The notes under the pieces: model-generated
What the model saw: only the letters and a program-made list of their open reading frames with translations
Told to the model about the DNA's origin: nothing
Databases searched by the model: none
Assembly (NCBI GenBank): GCA_012960135.1
Contig: DUBW01000017.1
Location: forward strand, 1 to 35,039
DNA length: 35,039 nucleotides
Source of the DNA: Methyloprofundus sp.
GTDB taxonomy: Bacteria > Pseudomonadota > Gammaproteobacteria > Methylococcales > Methylomonadaceae
Reading direction: 5' to 3'
Translations under genes and position numbers: made by a program
Part shown: piece by piece, positions 24,262 through 32,975 of the stretch
How positions within the stretch are numbered: position 1 is the stretch's first letter
How the letters are laid out: each line of letters opens with the position of its first letter

Positions 24262-25335
24262 TTAAAATTCAGCATACATACGGCCGATATTAAAAATACC
24301 GTGCGGGTCGAACGCCTGTTTTAAGCGACGGTGTAGGGCTAATAAAGGGGCGGGTAATGCCTGGAAGACAGCGTCACGTTGAGCGTTACTACAATACAGT
24401 GTTGTGTGGCCATTTAATAGTAGGTCATTGCAGCGAATTTCTTGCGATGATAAGTCGCTTTTAAGCCAGCGCAAAGCACCACCCCATTCATATAGCATGT
24501 CTCCTGTCAGAGATAAAGCAGGCGTGTTAGATGCTAATGAAAAACGCCATAAAGCATGCTGACTTTGAAAAAAAGGGTGGGTTTGATTGCATATTGATCG
24601 CCAGAATTCATGCGCATTATTTAACTGCTCACCGCCTATAAGCTGGCCAGCATTATTAATCGCTTTTTCTATACCGGATAGGCGAATATAAAGCCTATTC
24701 TGATAAAAACAACTGGCGCTAATGGGCAGGGGAAGCCCAGACCACTGATGTAGTTTTGCCAGAGCTTCAGTAATAGTAATAGATTGCACCAAGGTGATCT
24801 CAGCTTCTGGCATAGGCACGACCTTGATCGATGCGTCCATGATGACACCTAAGGTACCTAGGGCGCCAGTCATTAAGCGGGAGACATCATAGCCGGCAAC
24901 GTTTTTCATGACTTCACCGCCGAATGATAATAATTCAGCCTTGCCATTAATTATGGTTGTGCCTAATACATAATCTCGGGCAGCGCCCGTATAGGGCCGA
25001 CGTGGGCCGGAAAAGTTACCTGCTAAGGTGCCGCCTAACGTTGTTTTCTCATTATAGACAGGCGGTTCAAATGCCAGCATTTGCCGGTTTTCTGCCAGCG
25101 CTTGTTGAATGTCTTTTAACGGCGTGCCTGCTCGCGCTTTTATTACTAATTCTGTGGGTTCGTAACTGATAATCCCCTGGTGTTGTGCAAGACTTAATAC
25201 ACTATCTGCACTGACTTTGCGGCCATAAAAATCTTTTGATCCACCTGCTTTAATGGTTAAACTATTACCCGTAGAGATAGCTTGCAGGACTTTGGCTTGC
25301 AATTGCTGGCTGATATCGTTATCTATAACAGACAT
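24262..25335 (-). CDS. glcE: Glycolate oxidase FAD-binding subunit
   Basis: 357 residues. The FAD-binding 4 (PCMH) domain has IKAGGSKDFYG near residue 28, TPLKDIQQALAENRQMLAFEPP, GGTLAGNFSGPRRPY and VLGTTIINGKAELLSFGGEVMKNVAGYD. The end HRRLKQAFDPHGIFNIGRM is the GlcD/GlcE C-terminal signature. The ATG at 25335 overlaps the glcD stop by one base (TAATG), so the pair is translationally coupled. It is required for the activity of GlcDEF although GlcD holds the substrate site. Confidence 0.92.
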   Translation of the reverse strand: MSVIDNDISQQLQAKVLQAISTGNSLTIKAGGSKDFYGRKVSADSVLSLAQHQGIISYEPTELVIKARAGTPLKDIQQALAENRQMLAFEPPVYNEKTTLGGTLAGNFSGPRRPYTGAARDYVLGTTIINGKAELLSFGGEVMKNVAGYDVSRLMTGALGTLGVIMDASIKVVPMPEAEITLVQSITITEALAKLHQWSGLPLPISASCFYQNRLYIRLSGIEKAINNAGQLIGGEQLNNAHEFWRSICNQTHPFFQSQHALWRFSLASNTPALSLTGDMLYEWGGALRWLKSDLSSQEIRCNDLLLNGHTTLYCSNAQRDAVFQALPAPLLALHRRLKQAFDPHGIFNIGRMYAEF

Positions 25336-26813
25336 TAAAAGCGTTCCAGTTCCGGGTGAGTGAGCTTGCCCTGATGTACATGCATGGCACCAAATTCGGC
25401 GCAGCGGTGTAAACTCGGCACTGCTTTGCCTGGATTTAACAAGGCTTTGGGGTCGAATGCTGCCTTTATTGCATGAAACTGAGCTAGCTCGATTGTCTCA
25501 AATTGCACACACATCTGGTTTAATTTCTCCATACCGACGCCATGTTCGCCGGTTATGGTGCCACCTACAGCAATACACAACTCTAGGATTTGAGCACCAA
25601 ATTCTTCGGCACGTTTCAGCTCGCCGGGAATATTGGCGTCATAAAGTATTAAGGGGTGTAAATTGCCATCGCCCGCATGAAAAACATTGGCTATGGCAAG
25701 GCCATTTTGTTGCGACATTTCTGCCATCGTCTGTAAAACTCGAGCCAGGTTTTTCCGGGGGATGGTGCCATCCATGCAGTAATAATCGGGAGAGATACGA
25801 CCGACGGCAGGGAACGCAGCCTTGCGACCTTTCCAGAAAGTGAGGCCTTGTTGTGCATCTTTTGCGGTGCGAACTTCAGTGGCTCCACTGTTATTTAAGA
25901 GTTCGCGTACTGCATCGGTATGCGTGGCAACTTCTATTTCGCTGCCGTCTAGTTCGCATAATAAAATAGCGGCGGCATCGACTGGATAACCGGCATGGAC
26001 AAAATCTTCTACCGCTTGAACAGCCAATTTATCCATCATTTCCAGGCCAGCAGGAATAATGCCTGCGGAAATGATATCGGCAACGGCTGTTCCTGCTTTG
26101 CTGATATCATCAAATGCAGCTAATAAGGTTTGCGCGCATTCTGGCTTGGGGAGAAGTTTGACGGTCACTTCGACAATAACTCCTAGCATGCCTTCGGAGC
26201 CGGTCATTAAGGCGAGTAAATCATAACCAGGGCAGTCTAGCCCAGTACTGCCTATAGTAATTAGGTCGCCTGCTATGCTTATGATTTTTATTTGCTGAAT
26301 ATTATGTACCGTTAAGCCATATTTTAAGCAATGTACGCCGCCAGAATTTTCCGCGACATTACCGCCGATAGTGCAGGCAATTTGTGAAGAGGGGTCAGGT
26401 GCATAAAATAAATCAAATTGAGCCACCGCTTGTGAAATAGCCAGGTTTCGTACGCCAGGCTGAACTCTAGCCGTGCGTAATTCGCTATTGATAGCAATGA
26501 TGCTATTTAATTTTGCAAGCGAAAGTAACAGCCCATTCTCATTAGGTAATGCGCCGCCAGACAGTCCTGTTCCAGCCCCTCTGGCGACGATGGGCAGGTT
26601 TATTTTATGACAGAGGCGTAATATGCTTTGTACTTGCTCGGTTGTATCAGGCAAGACAACAATTAAAGGCATTTGTCGATAAGCCGAGAGCGCGTCACAT
26701 TCATAAGGTCTAAGATCCTCTGGTTGCGATAAGATAGCATCAGCGGGCAGAACATCTTGTAGTTGTTGAATTAATTGCTGGCGATTTACGCCTTCAATTG
26801 AAGTATGGCTCAT
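25335..26813 (-). CDS. glcD: Glycolate oxidase catalytic subunit
   Basis: 492 residues, close to the 499 of E. coli GlcD. FAD-binding blocks are PIVARGAGTGLSGGALP and CTIGGNVAENSGGVHCLKYG with the following ALMTGSEGMLGVIVEVTVKL. The C-terminal FAD-oxidase domain has the metal/substrate motif NVFHAGDGNLHPLI and GTITGEHGVGMEK. It oxidises glycolate (or D-lactate-like 2-hydroxy acids) to glyoxylate. It is the first gene of glcDEF, and no glcC regulator or malate synthase gene adjoins. The D-lactate dehydrogenase alternative is weakened by the presence of glcE and glcF. Confidence 0.93.
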   Translation of the reverse strand: MSHTSIEGVNRQQLIQQLQDVLPADAILSQPEDLRPYECDALSAYRQMPLIVVLPDTTEQVQSILRLCHKINLPIVARGAGTGLSGGALPNENGLLLSLAKLNSIIAINSELRTARVQPGVRNLAISQAVAQFDLFYAPDPSSQIACTIGGNVAENSGGVHCLKYGLTVHNIQQIKIISIAGDLITIGSTGLDCPGYDLLALMTGSEGMLGVIVEVTVKLLPKPECAQTLLAAFDDISKAGTAVADIISAGIIPAGLEMMDKLAVQAVEDFVHAGYPVDAAAILLCELDGSEIEVATHTDAVRELLNNSGATEVRTAKDAQQGLTFWKGRKAAFPAVGRISPDYYCMDGTIPRKNLARVLQTMAEMSQQNGLAIANVFHAGDGNLHPLILYDANIPGELKRAEEFGAQILELCIAVGGTITGEHGVGMEKLNQMCVQFETIELAQFHAIKAAFDPKALLNPGKAVPSLHRCAEFGAMHVHQGKLTHPELERF

Positions 26814-27183
26814 AAGTAGGCGAAAAGTTCAGGGTAGAGTGCATTTTTATTTATTATAAAGACTGTCAGCAGTTAAGCTTTAATTATTTGTGAATGATCT
26901 CTGGCTTAAGCCTTTCATGGTCTGATATTTCTGGCTTACAAAGCTTTAAGTGCTTATGGTATTAATGCCCTGATCGGTGTGAGGGTTTCAGATTAAGCAT
27001 ATATCTGTCTAAATTATAAATTATTTCTGGTAAAATGCGCGGAATTCTCATATAGTACGCACAGCTACAGATTTTGTAATTGGCAGTAATGGTTGTTCCC
27101 TCCGTGTTACCCCCTTCTGATTTTCCGTTTCACTAGCTGTACGCAAATCCCTATTTGTTTAATTTAATTCAGGTGTAATTTAC
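26814..27183. other. Divergent region between glcD and cspA
   Basis: 370 bp without a gene. The right half contains the probable cspA promoter and a leader of about 140 nt, which includes a 7-bp inverted repeat (acagcta 27061-27067, tagctgt 27134-27140). The left half should hold the glcD promoter on the minus strand, but no good match was found by eye. Confidence 0.5.
27008..27036 (+). promoter_or_regulatory. Candidate extended -10 promoter of cspA
   Basis: TGG followed by TAAAAT (27028-27036) makes an extended -10. The element 17 bp upstream (TCTAAA, 27008-27013) is a poor -35. It would yield a leader of about 143 nt, a typical length for cold-shock mRNAs whose structure changes with temperature. 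Confidence 0.45.
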
Positions 27184-27387
27184 ATGGCTACAGGTACTGT
27201 AAAGTGGTTCAACGAGGCTAAAGGTTTTGGTTTTATTTCTCAGGATGGAGGCGGTGATGATGTATTCGTACATTTCAGTGCTATTCAAGGTGATGGTTTT
27301 AAAACATTAAATGAAGGCCAGCCAGTTAATTATGAAGTAGAAGATGGTCCAAAAGGCCCTCAGGCTACGAGTGTTACGGCTGCCTAA
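27184..27387 (+). CDS. CspA-family cold shock protein
   Basis: 67 residues forming one OB-fold cold shock domain. It starts [17 protein letters not shown], with RNP1 KGFGFI (13-18) and RNP2 VFVHF (27-31), and ends with GPQATSVTA. It binds single-stranded RNA and DNA and unwinds mRNA structure. A long leader, an extended -10 promoter candidate and an intrinsic terminator right behind the gene show a monocistronic unit. Which csp paralogue it is, and whether it is cold-induced, cannot be told from the protein. Confidence 0.95.
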   Translation: MATGTVKWFNEAKGFGFISQDGGGDDVFVHFSAIQGDGFKTLNEGQPVNYEVEDGPKGPQATSVTAA

Positions 27388-27412
27388 AGCATCGCGCTTT
27401 AGAACAGCAAAG

Positions 27413-27439
27413 ACCCCGCTCAGGCGGGGTTCTTTTTTT
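27413..27439 (+). terminator. Intrinsic terminator of the cold shock gene
   Basis: accccgc (27413-27419) pairs with gcggggt (27424-27430) around a 4-nt loop, followed by tc and seven T (27433-27439). It lies 26 bp after the cspA-type stop and 52 bp before the RRM gene. Confidence 0.9.
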
Positions 27440-27490
27440 GTGGATTGTTATACATGGCCACTTTGAAATACTCCTAAAGGGAAAACAGAA

Positions 27491-27751
27491 TTGAAAAAAC
27501 TATTTATTGGAAATTTGCCTGCCAGCACAAGTGAACCAGAGCTTGAAGCTTTGTTTTCTGAATTCGGAAAGGTGCGCTCTCTTAAGCTTATCACGGATGT
27601 TTTTTCCGGTCAGTGTAAAGGTTTTGGCTTTATCGAAATGGAAGGTCATGAGGCTCGTGCAGCAATAAGCGGCTTAGACGGTAAAGATTTTAATGGTAAG
27701 CCCTTGCGAGTTGGGTTCGAGACTGCTAAAGCAGGGCGTCGCGGCCGTTAA
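27491..27751 (+). CDS. RRM-type RNA-binding protein
   Basis: 86 residues comprising a single RNA recognition motif. RNP2 is KLFIGNLP at the N-terminus and RNP1 is KGFGFIEM near residues 43-50, with aromatic residues at the usual RNA-stacking positions. A short basic tail (AKAGRRGR) follows. Small RRM proteins of this type are common in proteobacteria and cyanobacteria and are often linked to cold. The start is TTG at 27491, with AAAGGGA upstream; no in-frame ATG is available. It follows the cold shock gene beyond a terminator, so it has its own promoter or depends on read-through. Confidence 0.92.
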   Translation: MKKLFIGNLPASTSEPELEALFSEFGKVRSLKLITDVFSGQCKGFGFIEMEGHEARAAISGLDGKDFNGKPLRVGFETAKAGRRGR

Positions 27752-27892
27752 GTCATTGATCTGTTGATTAGCCCTGGACACTCAATTCCCACCTTGCCTG
27801 ATTGGCAATACCAGGAATCTTCGGATGTGTATGGGGCGTAATCAATAAAGTCCAGAAATCTCAATTTTACTGTTGTGCTTTTTTCTAGCGCA

Positions 27893-28657
27893 CTACATTA
27901 ATTTTAATAGCTCCTCTAGAATTGTGCCGTTACTGGCCAGGATTTGTTTAGGAAAGACACCCTTGTTGCCTTTAAAATCCGTCACCGTTCCCCCTGCTTC
28001 CAGAACTATTAGCGCACCTGCCGCAATATCATACAGGTTTAATTCCTGTTCCCAGAAAGCATCAACCTGACCATCAGCGACCAGACACAAGTCCATGGCG
28101 GCAGAGCCAAAACGGCGTTGTCCTGTTGTCTTTTGGGCAATGCGGCAGAAACGATCCAGGTTATTTTCTTCCAGATATGAGCGTAAGCAGGCAAACCCCG
28201 TAGCAATCATGGAGTTGCCTAGATCAGTTTCATTAGATACGCCGATTTTCTGGCCATTTTTAAATGCACCCTGATCTTTTTTAGCGCAGTAATAATCATT
28301 GAGTGCTGGCGCGTAAACTGCGCCGAAAATAAGCTCACCATCAATTTCCAGCGCGACACTGATAGACCAGAAGTATTGCCCCTTGGCAAAAGAGTGAGTG
28401 CCATCGATAGGGTCAACAATCCAGCGTTGAGCTTGATTTTCGCTTTGTCCGCTTTCTTCTCCCCAAAAGCCATATTCAGGAAATTGCCCGGTAAGTGCCT
28501 GTTTAAGGAATTTTTCTACTGCAATATCGGCTGCAGTCACAAAATCACGCGGGCTTTTTTGCGAAACTTCCAGGTTCTGTAAATCATTAAATTGATTTAA
28601 GGCGATATCTCCGGCTTCGCGGATGATGGTTTCTAGCGTGTTTAATGATACAGGCAT
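27893..28657 (-). CDS. Inositol monophosphatase family phosphatase (HisN/SuhB-like)
   Basis: 254 residues with all family metal-binding motifs: FWGEESG (Glu67, Glu68), the central VDPIDGTHSFAKG (Asp82, Asp85) and the C-terminal LYDIAAGALIVLEAGG (Asp210). In that last motif the common W before D is Y. These Mg-dependent enzymes remove phosphate from inositol-1-phosphate, histidinol phosphate, 3'-phosphoadenosine phosphate or related substrates. Sequence alone does not separate these; the length and KGQYFWSISVAL segment seem closest to histidinol-phosphatase-like members. It stands alone, convergent with the RRM gene and divergent from gapA. Confidence 0.88.
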   Translation of the reverse strand: MPVSLNTLETIIREAGDIALNQFNDLQNLEVSQKSPRDFVTAADIAVEKFLKQALTGQFPEYGFWGEESGQSENQAQRWIVDPIDGTHSFAKGQYFWSISVALEIDGELIFGAVYAPALNDYYCAKKDQGAFKNGQKIGVSNETDLGNSMIATGFACLRSYLEENNLDRFCRIAQKTTGQRRFGSAAMDLCLVADGQVDAFWEQELNLYDIAAGALIVLEAGGTVTDFKGNKGVFPKQILASNGTILEELLKLM

Positions 28658-29078
28658 GGATGGGTGCTCATGTAATTATTAATAAAGTTAGAGGGTCGTT
28701 CGCTATTGGTATCGGCAAGTAAAGCTTTCCCAGCGTACTTTAGGGTTTGCGTAGCAGAAGCAAGAGTCTAAAGTATCTGCAATTATAACATAGCAATAAG
28801 TTGAATGAGCTTGTTACGGAGCCTTGGGGGAGTACAGGTAGGTGCTATTAGTTGTCGTAATATATTTGAAGTTTGCTGAAGCCCATTTTCACCCTGACGA
28901 TAATAAAAATCCTAATTTTATATAGCCTGTGCATGGACTTGAGTCGGTATTTTTCTTTATTATGCGTGTTAGATCGAATTGAATGGCGAAAGAGGCTGAT
29001 ATTTAGTACAATTAAAGAATTTCCATGCTAATTACTGTATGGATAAGCCTTGTTATATTTATCTTTAGGAGAAACTGG
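28658..29078. other. Divergent region between the phosphatase gene and gapA
   Basis: 421 bp without a gene. A 7-bp inverted repeat (actttag 28737-28743, ctaaagt 28768-28774) and a TACAAT box at 29007-29012, 67 bp before the gapA start, are the only signals seen. The latter is a plausible -10 without a good -35. An in-frame ATG at 29025 would extend gapA by 18 hydrophobic residues, which I reject because of the ribosome site at 29067-29071. Confidence 0.45.
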
Positions 29079-30092
29079 ATGGCGATTAAAGTTGCAATTA
29101 ATGGTTATGGCCGGATTGGTCGTAATGTTGTGCGAGCTGTATATGAAACAAACCGTACAGGTGAAGTTGAAATTGTTGCAATCAATGATTTAGGCGATGC
29201 AGAAACCAATGCACATTTAACTCAATACGACACTGTGCATGGAAAATTTCCTTTTGAAGTTAGTGTGGAAGGCGATTATATTGTTATTAATGGCGATAAA
29301 ATCAGAGTCTTGGCGGAAAGAGATCCAGCAAAACTTCCGTGGGCTGAGTTAGGTATTGATGTAGTGCATGAGTGTACTGGTTTTTTTGCGAATAAAGAAA
29401 AAGCGTCAGCGCATTTGGCAGCAGGTGCAAAGAAAGTCATTATTTCTGCGCCCGGTGGAAATGATGTTGATGCAACGATTGTTTATGGTGTGAACCATGA
29501 TGTTTTAAAGGCATCTGATACGGTTATTTCTAATGCTTCTTGTACTACAAACTGTCTTGCGCCATTAGTTAAGCCGCTGATTGATGGTATCGGCATCGAA
29601 AGTGGTTTAATGACGACTATTCATTCATATACGAATGACCAAGTACTAACCGATGTGTATCATCCGGATTTACGTCGTGCGCGTTCTGCGACTCAATCTA
29701 TGATCCCAACTAAAACAGGTGCGGCAGCTGCAGTTGGTCTTGTGCTACCTGAAATGGCTGGAAAACTGGATGGCTTTGCCATGCGCGTACCAACTATTAA
29801 TGTATCAGTCGTTGATTTAACCTTTGTTGCTTCCAGAGCGACCACTAAAGAAGAAATTGATCGGTTATTGGTAGCGGCATCAGAAAGCACATTAAAAGGC
29901 GTATTGAATATTAATACTAAGCCTCTAGTATCAATGGACTTTAATCATGATCCAGCATCAGCAACTTATGAAGCCAGTTTGACTAAAGTGGTTAATGGCA
30001 CATTAGTTAAAGTGCTTGCCTGGTATGATAACGAATGGGGCTTTTCAAACCGCATGTTAGATACTACTTGTGCCTTAATGAACGCAAAATAA
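29079..30092 (+). CDS. gapA: Glyceraldehyde-3-phosphate dehydrogenase, type I
   Basis: 337 residues from the ATG at 29079, preceded by TAGGAGAAACTGG. The NAD-binding fold opens [14 protein letters not shown]. The catalytic Cys155 is in [12 protein letters not shown], with the His in [10 protein letters not shown] (His182), and phosphate-site residues lie in [13 protein letters not shown]. The end [13 protein letters not shown] is typical. It converts glyceraldehyde-3-phosphate to 1,3-bisphosphoglycerate. The residue after the second strand (INDLGD) is compatible with NAD preference. It stands 180 bp before pykA on the same strand, so the two lower-glycolysis genes may be co-regulated; no pgk lies between them. 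Confidence 0.95.
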   Translation: MAIKVAINGYGRIGRNVVRAVYETNRTGEVEIVAINDLGDAETNAHLTQYDTVHGKFPFEVSVEGDYIVINGDKIRVLAERDPAKLPWAELGIDVVHECTGFFANKEKASAHLAAGAKKVIISAPGGNDVDATIVYGVNHDVLKASDTVISNASCTTNCLAPLVKPLIDGIGIESGLMTTIHSYTNDQVLTDVYHPDLRRARSATQSMIPTKTGAAAAVGLVLPEMAGKLDGFAMRVPTINVSVVDLTFVASRATTKEEIDRLLVAASESTLKGVLNINTKPLVSMDFNHDPASATYEASLTKVVNGTLVKVLAWYDNEWGFSNRMLDTTCALMNAK

Positions 30093-30271
30093 ACACTTTA
30101 TATGCTGGTAACGGGTACAGGGCAGACTTTGGTTCGCTTCGTCTCTCGGACAACTACAGTTAATTTAGAGTAATAGCTCAGATTTTATAAGATCTGACAT
30201 TATTCGACCTTTTCTGTGATTGAATTACTACATTGTTTAGTTAACTTAATAACCCTTACCCCCTCCCATAT

Positions 30272-31726
30272 ATGCCTGACATTAGAAGAACGAAAATATT
30301 AGCAACCCTTGGACCTGCAACAGATAAGCCTGGGGTATTAGAAAAACTGTTTTATGCCGGAGTTGATGCGGTACGCCTGAATTTTTCTCATGGCAGTGCT
30401 CAAGATCATATAGATCGTGCGAACAATGTGCGTGAAATATCGAAAAAAACAGGGCGTCGTATAGGTATTCTTGCTGATTTGCAAGGACCAAAAATTCGTA
30501 TCGCTCGTTTTTCTGATGATAAAGTCTGGCTAGATGAAGGGCAAAGCTTTGCCTTAGATATTAATTTATCTGAAAATGCGGGCGATAATACCCACGTTGG
30601 TATTACTTACGAAACATTAGCACGTGAGGTGCAGCAAGGAAGTCGCTTATTACTTGATGATGGGCGAGTTGTATTGGATGTTGTTGATGTCGTTAATGGG
30701 CGTATTAACTGCACCGTTGTTGTCGGTGGGTATTTATCCAATAATAAAGGCATAAATCTGTTGGGCGGTGGTTTATCAGCCGCAGCATTAACGGCTAAAG
30801 ATAAGGAAGATATTTTAACCATTGGTAAAATTCAGGCAGATTTTGTTGCTGTTTCTTTTCCGCGTTGTGCGGATGACTTGAATTTAGCGCGTAAACTATT
30901 GGCCGATGTCGACTGCTACCCTGGGATTGTTGCCAAGGTAGAGCGAGCTGAAGCCATGCAAAAAGATGTCATGGATGAGATTATTCTTGCTTCTGATGTC
31001 ATTATGGTCGCACGTGGAGATTTAGGTGTAGAAATCGGTGATGCTAATTTACCAGCAGCGCAGAAAATTCTTATTAGTCGTTCACGAGAGCTAGATAGAG
31101 CGGTCATTACTGCTACGCAGATGATGGAGTCAATGATTGAGAGTCCTATTCCAACGCGTGCAGAAGTCTTTGATGTCGCGAATGCTGTACTCGATGGTAC
31201 TGATGCCATTATGCTTTCAGCAGAAACTGCAGCGGGTAAGTATCCAGTACAGGCAGTCGAAGCCATGGTGCGTGTCTGTATGGAAACGGATAAACAGAGA
31301 GCCGCTAAAACCTCTAAACATAGGGTTGACACATGCTTCAAACGTAAGGATGAGGCGATTGCCTTGGCAGCAATGTACATGGCTAATCATTCTGATGTGC
31401 AAGGATTGGTGTCGCTGACAGAATCGGGTGCAACTCCTTTGTGGATGTCACGTATCAGATCAGGTTTGCCTATCTTTGCATTTAGTAGTCGTGAAGCAAC
31501 TTTGGGTAGAGTGACTTTGTTTCGTGGTGTAATCCCTATTTTTTATGAATATAAAAATCAAGATCATGTGCAACTAAATAGGGATATTATTGCACTGTTA
31601 AAAAAATTCAATTATGCCGCAAAAGGCGATACCTTTATTATTACTAAAGGTGATCTAACTGGGCAGGAAGGTGGTACAAATGCCCTTAAAATAGTCACTG
31701 TTGGTGAAGGGTTGATCCCTGAATAA
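30272..31726 (+). CDS. pykA: Pyruvate kinase (PykA type)
   Basis: 484 residues. The start RRTKILATLGPATDKPG matches the E. coli PykA (type II) N-terminus. Catalytic and metal residues are visible in DAVRLNFSHGS (Arg35, Asn37, His40), GILADLQGPKIRIARF, the DFVAVSFPR segment, IMVARGDLGVEIG and the conserved ITATQMMESMIESPIPTRAE. The C-terminal allosteric domain (FSSREATLGRVTLFRGVIPI, then TKGDLTGQEGGTN) is complete. It makes ATP and pyruvate from phosphoenolpyruvate. No Shine-Dalgarno is seen in the pyrimidine-rich leader before the ATG, which is unusual for a well-expressed enzyme. Confidence 0.95.
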   Translation: MPDIRRTKILATLGPATDKPGVLEKLFYAGVDAVRLNFSHGSAQDHIDRANNVREISKKTGRRIGILADLQGPKIRIARFSDDKVWLDEGQSFALDINLSENAGDNTHVGITYETLAREVQQGSRLLLDDGRVVLDVVDVVNGRINCTVVVGGYLSNNKGINLLGGGLSAAALTAKDKEDILTIGKIQADFVAVSFPRCADDLNLARKLLADVDCYPGIVAKVERAEAMQKDVMDEIILASDVIMVARGDLGVEIGDANLPAAQKILISRSRELDRAVITATQMMESMIESPIPTRAEVFDVANAVLDGTDAIMLSAETAAGKYPVQAVEAMVRVCMETDKQRAAKTSKHRVDTCFKRKDEAIALAAMYMANHSDVQGLVSLTESGATPLWMSRIRSGLPIFAFSSREATLGRVTLFRGVIPIFYEYKNQDHVQLNRDIIALLKKFNYAAKGDTFIITKGDLTGQEGGTNALKIVTVGEGLIPE

Positions 31727-31826
31727 AGAGAACAGTTATATCTGGATTAGTTTATTTTGATAGAATATTCGACAATAATTAGCTATAAATAATAACCATA
31801 ATATTTTAAGTGATTAATATTTAAAG

Positions 31827-31855
31827 TGATTACTGGTCTTTATTTATGGTATTAT
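31827..31855 (+). promoter_or_regulatory. Candidate extended -10 promoter of the small secreted protein
   Basis: TGG-TATTAT (31847-31855) forms an extended -10, with TGATTA 17 bp upstream of the hexamer as a weak -35. It would give a leader of about 60 nt. Together with the terminator behind the gene it defines a monocistronic unit. Confidence 0.4.
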
Positions 31856-31924
31856 AGGCAATGTGCGTACGTTTTAATTATGCATTAACACTATAATAAT
31901 CATTTATATAAGGTGAAATCTACG

Positions 31925-32320
31925 ATGGATTTATTGAAAAAATTAGTAATGGCGTTTTTTGTTAGCTTTGCAATGCTTGCTGTAGCTCCTTCTGCTATGG
32001 CGGCTGGTAAAACAGAAAACCAGACTCAGGCTGAAGTCGCACAGTCTCTTACTGACACTGTTACAGTAGCTGAGGAAACATTAGCTGCTATGAAAGGTGG
32101 TGCTGATAAAGAAACTGTTATGGCGTTAATAAAAAAGACTAAACAAACTGCGAAAACAATTGAAAGCTCAGTTGTTTTAGCGCGACGTGATAGAGCACTT
32201 GCAAAAGTTTCTAAAGCCCGTGGAGCTTACAAAAAAGGTCAACAAGAAAAAGCTGAAGATTTGATGGAAAAAGCAGTTAAAGGTTTCAAAGACGTAAAAG
32301 CAATGTACCATAACTTCTAA
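31925..32320 (+). CDS. Small secreted helical protein of unknown function
   Basis: 131 residues from the ATG at 31925, preceded by AAGGTGA (the GTG inside that box at 31913 would be an alternative start). A clear signal peptide (LLKKLVMAFFVSFAMLAVAP) ends with an AMA cleavage site before residue 27. The mature part of about 105 residues is Ala/Lys/Glu/Gln-rich, predicted all-helical, without cysteines, and contains a helix pair (ARGAYKKGQQEKAEDLMEKA) with a TPR-like spacing. Small helical periplasmic proteins such as SmbP are His-rich; this one is not. I do not recognise the family. The strong ribosome site and terminator suggest good expression. Confidence 0.75.
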   Translation: MDLLKKLVMAFFVSFAMLAVAPSAMAAGKTENQTQAEVAQSLTDTVTVAEETLAAMKGGADKETVMALIKKTKQTAKTIESSVVLARRDRALAKVSKARGAYKKGQQEKAEDLMEKAVKGFKDVKAMYHNF

Positions 32321-32369
32321 AGTATTTATTGTATATGGTAATTTGATATAAGTTACTAAATCAATACTA

Positions 32370-32400
32370 GGCTCACTGCTTTTAGCAGTGGGCCTTTTTT
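32370..32400 (+). terminator. Intrinsic terminator behind the small secreted protein gene
   Basis: ggctcactgct (32370-32380) pairs with agcagtgggcc (32384-32394) with one T-G pair and a 3-nt loop, followed by six T (32395-32400). It is 50 bp after the stop. Confidence 0.88.
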
Positions 32401-32442
32401 ATATCTGCTTTTTGAGTGTTTATAGAGCTGTGTATTGCTCTT

Positions 32443-32975
32443 TTATTTCACCAGTTCGGGTTCGAAATGTGACCCTGCTTCCTTTTTTAGCAGATTAATA
32501 GCATCCGCTACCAGCCATGCGTGTTTATATGGTCTGGTCATTGTAAGAGTATTAAAAGTATCCACAATTGCAACGATACGTGCTAAGTTGAGTAATACGG
32601 AGCTATCACTGCCTAATATTTCGGCACCCATTTGCGTATGTGATTTCATAATCACCCACTCAGCGGCATCTAATTTTTGCGGTTTTTACAGGATTCTATC
32701 TGGAATCCCGATTTTACCTATATCATGCATAAGTGCTGTATTAAGTAACAGTTCAGTTTCTTCTTTAGACATGCCATCAGCAAGCCCCAGTAATTTTACA
32801 TAGCGGCTCATACGGATGACATGCATACCCGTTTCGGTATCTCTATACTCAGCGGCGCGACCCAAACCAAACGTTGAATACTTTGTAATCGGCTTTTTTC
32901 CAGCTCTTTAATTCATTCTTTATCACCATAAAGTGGATAATGTTTTTTAAACGCGGGCTTTACTAGGAAATTGTC
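32443..32975 (-). pseudogene. HD-GYP phosphodiesterase-type gene, decayed and lacking the GYP block
   Basis: Reading right to left, a fragment DNFLVKPAFKK (compatible with the end of a response-regulator receiver domain) is followed by a TGA at 32913-32915. LEKSRLQSIQRL comes next, then a 5-bp duplication (ccaaa twice, 32862-32871) that shifts the frame. The HD domain follows: GRAAEYRDTETGMHVIRMS and LLLNTALMHDIGKIGIPDRIL. A TAA lies at 32686-32688, then KPQKLDAAEW and SHTQMGAEILGSDSSVLLNLA. The sequence jumps directly to RIVAIVDTFNTLTMTRPYK, skipping about 30 residues that would carry HHExxDGxGYP, and ends SHFEPELVK at 32443. HD-GYP proteins hydrolyse cyclic di-GMP; this one cannot. Confidence 0.85.

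Noticed and set aside
28792-28930. Possible third copy of the hairpin repeat (ataagttgaatgag and cgataataaaaatcc)
   Set aside because: Similarity is limited to short AT-rich words and the core of the other copies is missing.
29025-29078. N-terminal hydrophobic extension of gapA suggesting a membrane form
   Set aside because: A clear TAGGAG ribosome site precedes the ATG at 29079, where the normal GAPDH N-terminus begins.
30179-30198. tcagat-8-atctga inverted repeat between gapA and pykA
   Set aside because: Short AT-rich dyad without a known consensus; could be chance, so not listed as an operator.
32452-32475. GGTTCGAAAT resembling a tRNA T-loop
   Set aside because: No acceptor or anticodon stems around it; the sequence belongs to the HD-GYP relic.
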